Source: Paramecium pentaurelia (lineage: Eukaryota; Ciliophora; Oligohymenophorea; Peniculida; Parameciidae). Taken from it: DNA of 64,000 nt. The position numbers were made by a program, and so were the translations under genes. Numbering within the stretch: the first letter of the stretch is position 1; every line of letters starts with the position of its first letter. The stretch spans positions 144,837-208,836 of the forward strand of contig CAJJDO010000020.1 of assembly GCA_905183005.1 (NCBI GenBank), given 5' to 3'. The notes under the pieces were generated by a model. The model saw only the letters and a list, made by a program, of their open reading frames with translations. It ran no database searches and had not been told where the DNA came from. This document shows, piece by piece, positions 62,269 through 64,000 of the stretch.

Positions 62269-64000
62269 TCAATCAGAAAATTTCCTTAATTTTTAGATTT
62301 AAGTTTCACGATAAGTTGCTATTTGATCAATATTCATATAATTTTCTTATTATTGTGATATATCATTTAAATTAATTACATCTTTAATGATTTATCTATT
62401 TGTTATTCCTCTTTCAGATGGTGATATATTCTAAGTCATTGCAGTTTATAAATTAGAAACATTTTATTAATTGAATTGAATTTTTTATTAATTTGAATGA
62501 AAAGATTAAAGATGTAGATTCAAAATATTAAAATTTAAGTATTTTGAATATAAATGATTATGTTTTTATTAATCTTAAATCTTAAATTCAATTTATTTTT
62601 AATCTTTTAATCTTTCTAAATCTTATTCAGGAGATCTATGATATTATTTTTTTATTTTATTCATCTCTACATATCCAATATTATTCTTTATTGTACCTTT
62701 ATTATCAATTGGAGATTAACTGCTAATTAACTTTTTTTTTTTTGGAATTTTATCATTTTTTGGACTTTATATTTATTTTTTATTGATATTTTAATCCTTT
62801 TTTTTTTATGTAAATCTTGGAGATTTAAAATTTTATAAATTATCTTCTTTGAAATTCTTTTGTTTTTATTTGAATTCCTTATTATCTCGTAATAGCCTAT
62901 CAAATTATTACCTCATTGATTCTTTTTATTATCCTTAAGATTATGGAATTTATGCTTAAGGAGAAGCTGAATGATGGAAATTAGATTTTTTAACTTATTT
63001 TTATTATTTAATCTATTATGATACAATAAATAAATTATTTTAAACATTATTATTATTCGATTATTATTAAATTGGTGTTATAGTATGAATTTAATGATTA
63101 ACTGAATTTAATTTCTTATTGGAGTGTAATTATGTATATCCAAAGTTTTGATGAGATTCAAGTGGCAATTATTATTAAACAATTTGATAATTTTGAGATT
63201 ATGGTTACTTAAATAATTTATTTTAAGAAAACACAGTAGGAGAAGTAATTAGATGTTACATTAAAGGTTGTTAATTTTAATTTATAGTTTTAATAGTACC
63301 AAAAGATTATTAATTTGATATACGTTGATTTTGATTTTATTAATTAAATTAGGCTTAAGATAAGTGTTGTTGCTTCATATTATATCCTGGTTCATCTAAA
63401 TATTTTTCTGATTAATTATTATTTTGAGAATTAATATTTTGATTATTAATTTGAAAATCAATGAATGTTGATGAATAATCAGATGACCAAAATCTGTTAT
63501 TTTGTAAGTATGATTTTTCATCAATTTCAGCTTGATTTTATTTAAATTCATCAAAATTTTAACTAATTGAAAAAGAGTTGTTTTATGCAATTTCTTCATC
63601 TGAAAAGTTTTCAGTCTTCTCATTTTTAATTTATTATCCATTTGATATTTTGTACTAATTGTTAATTTGCCTTTATAATAAAAAAGAGTCTTCTTTTAAT
63701 TATTAAAGCTTTGTATTATTTTAGTCATATTTATATTATGTTAAATTTTTTGTTGAATTTGATCCTTATTTATAGTCAATATCAAAATCATCAATTATAA
63801 GCCTTTCTTAGTTCCATTATTACTTAAATGTACTTTATCTTATAATTTTAGTTTAGAGAGGAATAGGTTATGATAAATTTGGATGATCCATATTACTTAT
63901 AAATTCTTATTTATTTAGAATCTAGATTGGTTTAGATTATAGATATTCTTTTTAAAACAATTCTAAAGTGAAATATTCATAAGATAAAGGATTAATTGTA
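62269..64000 (-). CDS. Q/N-rich disordered protein, 5' part missing
   Basis: The frame is open across the right window edge. It reads leftwards with dense Gln, Asn, Ser and Lys to TGA 62271-62269. Visible landmarks include DDFDIDYKQGSNSTKN, NEKTENFSDEEIAQNNSFSI and LDEPGYNMKQQHLSQAQ. Further on come SASPQAQIPQSQGQQKES, then a helical RQQFDRLLRDNKEFKQKQK and NFKSPRFTQKKRIK. No folded domain is recognised in the 577 visible codons. Many glutamines are TAA, TAG or CAA. The composition fits a low-complexity RNA-binding or cytoskeletal scaffold protein. Confidence 0.7.

Noticed and set aside
63396..63641. Minus-strand 81-codon ORF MDNKLKMRRLKTF
   Set aside because: It is an out-of-frame reading within the Q/N-rich gene, whose own frame stays open for more than 1.7 kb.

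Overview
The window is macronuclear-type genomic DNA from a ciliate, most likely Paramecium. TAA and TAG sit at conserved positions inside long reading frames and read as glutamine, and TGA is the only stop. Introns are tiny, about 20-34 nt, GT..AG and very A/T-rich; examples are 164-188 (25 nt), 5829-5854 (26 nt) and 22826-22851 (26 nt). Gaps between neighbouring genes are often only 26-50 bp. The window is very A/T-rich throughout. All calls below were read with the ciliate code, so many apparent standard-code ORFs are only pieces or shadows. Intron boundaries were placed by eye, and most multi-exon ends should be taken as good to a few codons only where stated.

Layout. 1-11.3 kb: enoyl-CoA hydratase family (partial), PTEN-like phosphatase, a multi-pass membrane protein, a tiny ORF, a PP2A A-subunit HEAT protein, a Whirly-like ssDNA-binding protein and a very large PAS/membrane protein. 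11.3-22 kb: coiled-coil and membrane proteins, an outer-dynein-arm docking-complex subunit (CCDC114/CCDC63 type), a helical protein of unknown role and a myristoylated AGC kinase. 22-32.6 kb: PP2C phosphatase, a seven-TM/PIP-kinase fusion, a trichocyst-matrix-like protein, a kinase with a DFN motif, an ER oxidoreductin (ERO1) and a RING-CH membrane E3. 32.7-34.9 kb: a Rab GTPase in an exact 1,055-bp tandem duplication whose copies are separated by a single N. 35-42 kb: two cyclins flanking a tubulin-tyrosine-ligase-like enzyme, plus a hypothetical gene. 42.4-49.7 kb: a giant type-I membrane protein and small hypothetical genes; one of these carries an 89-bp TA-flanked insert that breaks its frame. 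49.8-52.5 kb: a protein with about 205 consecutive glutamines, all encoded by TAA. 52.6-64 kb: CNNM-type transporter, dual-specificity phosphatase, SNF5/SMARCB1-type chromatin subunit, GILT-type thiol reductase, a CENP-B-like HTH protein, a C2H2 protein and a truncated Q/N-rich protein.

The genes do not form a pathway or operon. Functional themes are signalling (PTEN, PP2A, PP2C, DSP, kinases, PIP kinase), cilia (docking complex, tubulin ligase), secretory-pathway redox and quality control (ERO1, RING-CH, GILT, trichocyst protein), cell cycle (cyclins) and nuclear regulation (SNF5, HTH, zinc finger). Several stretches look like coding sequence interrupted by in-frame TGA or frame shifts, consistent with decaying duplicate genes, unrecognised introns or assembly indels.
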